Below, in pieces: positions 6,794 to 9,117 of a stretch of 9,117 bases of DNA. The position numbers and the translations under genes are program-made. Numbering within the stretch: position 1 is the stretch's first letter; each line of letters begins with the position of its first letter. Source of the stretch: Syntrophomonadaceae bacterium (GTDB lineage Bacteria > Bacillota > Dethiobacteria > DTU022). The stretch spans positions 1 to 9,117 of the forward strand of contig SLSE01000183.1 in the NCBI GenBank assembly GCA_007130585.1, read 5' to 3'. The notes below the pieces were generated by a model. It worked only from the letters and a program-made list of their open reading frames with translations, was not told the DNA's origin and did no database searches.

Positions 6794-7100
6794 CAAGTAA
6801 TTTCCGCTTTTTTCTCAGGGGTCTGACCGGCATCCGGAAATAGCCGGGTATAGTATTTGTTCAGAATTAAGAATTGTAATAACCACAATATAAACACAAA
6901 GGTTCCGGCTGCATTTATGCAGGGCAGTATTGAAATTGGCGCCGGCTTCTAAGCGCAGTTTATTAATTTGTGGCCGGCCCGCTTTGCTGGCAGAGGGAAC
7001 TTGTCGCAGTATTCCCAGTCCCATTTGAATAACTTTTTAAGCTTCTTCCTGGCGGCGTAAATCCTGCTTCACGGTGCCAACTTTTTTGCAGGCAAAGTTT

Positions 7101-7120
7101 ATAACCGTTTCTCCGGTTAT
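7101..7120 (+). terminator. small hairpin, possible weak terminator
   Basis: ATAACCG (7101-7107) and CGGTTAT (7114-7120) form a perfect 7-bp stem with a 6-base loop, followed by TATTATTCCCTTAATTC on the plus strand. The T tract is interrupted and no plus-strand gene lies just upstream, so a terminator role is doubtful. Confidence 0.2.
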
Positions 7121-7160
7121 TATTATTCCCTTAATTCTCGAAGGCTCGTCCGAAGCATTC

Positions 7161-7189
7161 TTGAAAAATATTCTGAAAAATGTTAATGT
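7161..7189 (+). promoter_or_regulatory. candidate promoter for the sensor gene
   Basis: TTGAAA (7161-7166), a 17-base spacer, then TAATGT (7184-7189) preceded by TGT, which resembles an extended -10. If real, the transcript would carry a leader of roughly 205 bases before the ATG at 7404. The region is AT-rich, so chance matches are likely. Confidence 0.35.
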
Positions 7190-7403
7190 AATTTTGTGAT
7201 ATAAAAATAAAGTCATATAAAACCACATGATTTTAGGGCCGTGTATGGCAGATTAACGAAACAGCAATTGATATGTTTGGGAAGCAGCACAGGTTGGATA
7301 AAAATTGCTTAATTGTAGTAAGCTGCAAAATAGCCCGCCTGAAAGCTTAGCGTGGCCGATTCTTGTATTCTTAGATTTCTTATATGGTCGGGAGACGATC
7401 TTT

Positions 7404-9117
7404 ATGAATCAGAAAACTGAAAAATACCGTCTTTTGCTCGATAAACTGCCTCACGCCTTCGCCTACCACCAGGTTGTCACAGACAATGAAGGCACCCCGG
7501 TAGACTACACTTTTCTTGAGGTTAACGAAGCTTTCGAAAAGATGACCGGACTTAAACGGGGCAAGGTGATCGGTAAAAAGGTTACCGAAGTGCTGCCGGG
7601 CATAGAAAAATCCGGGTTCGACTGGATCGGTGTTTATGGGAAAGTAGCCACGAGCGGGAAACCGGTTCGCTTCGAAAACTACTCCGAACCGCTGGGACGC
7701 TGGTACGACGTGAGTGCCTACAGTGACGAACCTGGCTATTTTGCCGCTACCTTTCACGATATTACCATTCAGAAAAACGAAAAGTTGATCCTGGAGAAAC
7801 TGATTACCCTGGTCGAAGAGAATCTGCAAAGCCCGATTGGCGAACTTAACTACAGGGATTTGACCGATGGCCTGTTGGAACTTTCCGGCGCCAAGTTTGT
7901 AGCGATTAACACCTACGATCTGGGCAGTAATAAGACAATTACCAGGGCTATTTCCGGTATCTCTGCCGGCATCCGAAAGGCCGGCAACATTCTGGGGATA
8001 GATTTGGTTGGCAGGGCCTGGGATATCATACCCGAAAGATTGAACGCGATCAGGGAGGGCCGGCTGCTGCGCTTTGCCAATCTCTATGATTCAGCATCCG
8101 GGGCTATACCGAAAAAAGTGTCTACTCTGCTGGAAAAAGCCTTTGGTATCGGTGAAGTCTATGTTGCAGAAATCGGACACGAAGGTAAAACAATTGGTGA
8201 CTTGATCATGTTTATGCCACGGGGCAAAACCCTGGAGCACCCAAAAGCAATAGAGCTTTATGCTGCGCAGATAGGGATAATGCTTACACGCAAGGAAACC
8301 ATAGGAGCTCTGCGGGAGAGCGAAGAGAAATACCGCAAAATAGTAGATAATGTCTCAGATGTTGTATGGACTGCCGACTTAAACTTTAATTTTACATATA
8401 TCAGCCCCTCGATTGAAAAAATGGTTGGGGAACCTGTAGATTCTTACCTTCAGAAAACCATGGCGGAGAAAATTACCCCAGAATCTTTGCAGGCAGTAAG
8501 CAGGGCATTGGAAGCAGAGTTAGAAAAAGAAAATGATCCTGACAGCGATAAGGATAGATCAGCAATGATCGAAGTGGAACAATACCGGGCGGATGGATCC
8601 ACCATGTGGGTTGCCATGCATGTTTCCGCTGTCCGTGACCAGAAAGGAAATATAGTTGGTTTTCAGGGAGTAACCCGGGATATCGCCGAGCGTAAGCGGG
8701 TGGAAGAGGCGTTAAAAGAGAGCGAAATGCGAAGCAAGGCCCTGGTCAAAGCAATTCCGGACCTGCTTTTCCGCTTTAACCGGGAAGGGGTTTACCTCGA
8801 AGCCGTTGTCAAAGAAGAAGTGATGTTGCATCCAAAGGCGCGAGAGCTCTTCCGGCAGGACCGGCTGATCGGTAAAACAATGGCCGAAGTGCTGCCCGTT
8901 CCCATCGCCGCTAAGTTGATGACAGGGATCGAGAAAGCCCTGGCAAGCGGAGAAATCCAGGTTTTTGAATACAGTTACAAGCTGGAAGATTTGGAACATT
9001 ACTTTGAGGCCCGCCTGGCGCCGATCGGCACAACCGAAGTGGTCTCGATCGTCCGGGATATTACGGAACGAAAGAGTCACGAGGATAAACTGCAATATAT
9101 CAGCTTTCACGACCAGC
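7404..9117 (+). CDS. multi-domain sensory protein PAS-GAF-PAS-PAS, probable diguanylate cyclase, truncated by window end
   Basis: The frame is open from the ATG to the window edge: 571 visible codons with no stop. GGGAG at 7390-7394 lies 9 bases before the ATG. Domains by eye: PAS about 8-121 (opening with LLLDKLPHAFAYHQVVTDN, closing with FHDIT); GAF about 125-300 (core ELSGAKFVAINTYD); PAS about 307-432 (EKYRKIVDNVSDVVWTADL to VTRDIAERK); and a third PAS-type domain about 437-558 (ALVKAIPDLLFRFNREGVY to IVRDITERK). The 'ERK' motifs with helical linkers are the usual PAC ends. The last visible residues, KLQYISFHDQ, match the linker that normally precedes LTGLYNRR at the start of a GGDEF domain, so the output is probably cyclic-di-GMP synthesis, perhaps followed by EAL or HD-GYP. 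A histidine kinase output is less likely, because that would show an H-box instead. No membrane span is visible, so the sensor appears cytosolic. Signals sensed are unknown. Confidence 0.9.
   Translation, partial: MNQKTEKYRLLLDKLPHAFAYHQVVTDNEGTPVDYTFLEVNEAFEKMTGLKRGKVIGKKVTEVLPGIEKSGFDWIGVYGKVATSGKPVRFENYSEPLGRWYDVSAYSDEPGYFAATFHDITIQKNEKLILEKLITLVEENLQSPIGELNYRDLTDGLLELSGAKFVAINTYDLGSNKTITRAISGISAGIRKAGNILGIDLVGRAWDIIPERLNAIREGRLLRFANLYDSASGAIPKKVSTLLEKAFGIGEVYVAEIGHEGKTIGDLIMFMPRGKTLEHPKAIELYAAQIGIMLTRKETIGALRESEEKYRKIVDNVSDVVWTADLNFNFTYISPSIEKMVGEPVDSYLQKTMAEKITPESLQAVSRALEAELEKENDPDSDKDRSAMIEVEQYRADGSTMWVAMHVSAVRDQKGNIVGFQGVTRDIAERKRVEEALKESEMRSKALVKAIPDLLFRFNREGVYLEAVVKEEVMLHPKARELFRQDRLIGKTMAEVLPVPIAAKLMTGIEKALASGEIQVFEYSYKLEDLEHYFEARLAPIGTTEVVSIVRDITERKSHEDKLQYISFHDQ

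Larger units (their letters stand above)
6815..7228 (-). pseudogene. possible decayed small gene, two in-frame halves split by TAA
   Basis: On the minus strand an open frame from 7228 to 7037 ends ...ETVINFACKKVGTVKQDLRRQ plus EEA and a TAA. Twelve bases later, in the same frame, ATG at 7024 opens a second stretch (MGLGILRQVPSASKAGRPQI onward) ending at 6815. Taken together they could be a gene of about 130 codons interrupted by a nonsense mutation, or two chance frames. Neither half has a proper ribosome site, and the first about 25 residues are low-complexity and hydrophobic. The second half also runs through the exporter promoter region (its -35 is at 6788-6793, just past the stop). I recognise no family. 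Confidence 0.2.
6794..7403. other. gene-poor stretch upstream of the exporter promoter and the sensor gene
   Basis: About 0.6 kb between two divergent transcription units. It is AT-rich, especially at 7160-7320. The minus strand carries two short in-frame open stretches separated by a stop (6815-7228). The plus strand carries a small hairpin (7101-7120), a promoter candidate (7161-7189) and overlapping inverted repeats (7263-7349) ahead of the sensor gene. No RNA gene or riboswitch consensus was recognised. Confidence 0.55.

Noticed and set aside
6907..6922. Small palindrome CTGCAT-TT-ATGCAG
   Set aside because: Six-base arms in an AT-rich spacer are expected by chance, and no partner site or nearby promoter explains it.
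7380..7829. A 149-residue minus-strand frame opposite the start of the sensor gene
   Set aside because: The plus strand reads as an uninterrupted PAS-GAF-PAS-PAS protein with a ribosome site; the minus frame is a shadow.
8712..9110. A 132-residue minus-strand frame near the right edge
   Set aside because: It is antisense to the third PAS-type domain of the sensor gene.

Overview
The window looks like chromosomal DNA of an anaerobic Bacillota, most likely a clostridial or Peptococcaceae-type bacterium of middling GC. This is inferred from gene style only: strong AGGAGG-type ribosome binding sites, GTG starts, a zinc-finger IleS, a TetR/ABC exporter operon, and a stacked PAS/GAF signalling protein leading into a probable GGDEF domain. 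No rRNA, tRNA, CRISPR array or intact mobile element is visible.

Layout, left to right. (1) The 3' part of ileS (+) ends at 1115. (2) A GC-rich hairpin at 1136-1170 sits between converging genes and has T-rich sequence on both sides, so it probably ends transcription from both. (3) A lone family-4-type glycosyltransferase (-) spans 1247-2476. (4) About 0.8 kb (2477-3293) has no convincing gene. It holds a possible promoter inside an inverted repeat, a perfect 17-bp palindrome, and a short coding-like stretch that reads sensibly only across a frameshift. (5) A three-gene operon on the minus strand, in transcription order, encodes a TetR repressor (6690-5968), an ABC ATPase (start near 5824-5833, end 4904) and a large multi-span permease of the TnrB3-like exporter type (4904-3294). 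The ATPase stop and permease start overlap as TGATG. A clear promoter (TTGACA, 18 bp, TAATAT) precedes tetR, and a perfect 8-1-8 palindrome lies just downstream of it, as expected for an autorepressed drug-efflux operon. (6) About 0.6 kb (6794-7403) has no secure gene. (7) A long plus-strand gene starts at 7404 and runs off the window. It reads PAS-GAF-PAS-PAS and stops just where a GGDEF domain would be expected to begin.

The best-supported functional unit is the TetR-ABC operon: the repressor would sense a toxic or antibiotic-like ligand, release its operator, and allow co-transcription of itself and the two-part exporter. The glycosyltransferase and the sensor protein are monocistronic as far as the window shows. 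I did not find a clearly new biological system. The best candidates for a second look are the two gene-poor stretches and the leader of the sensor gene.
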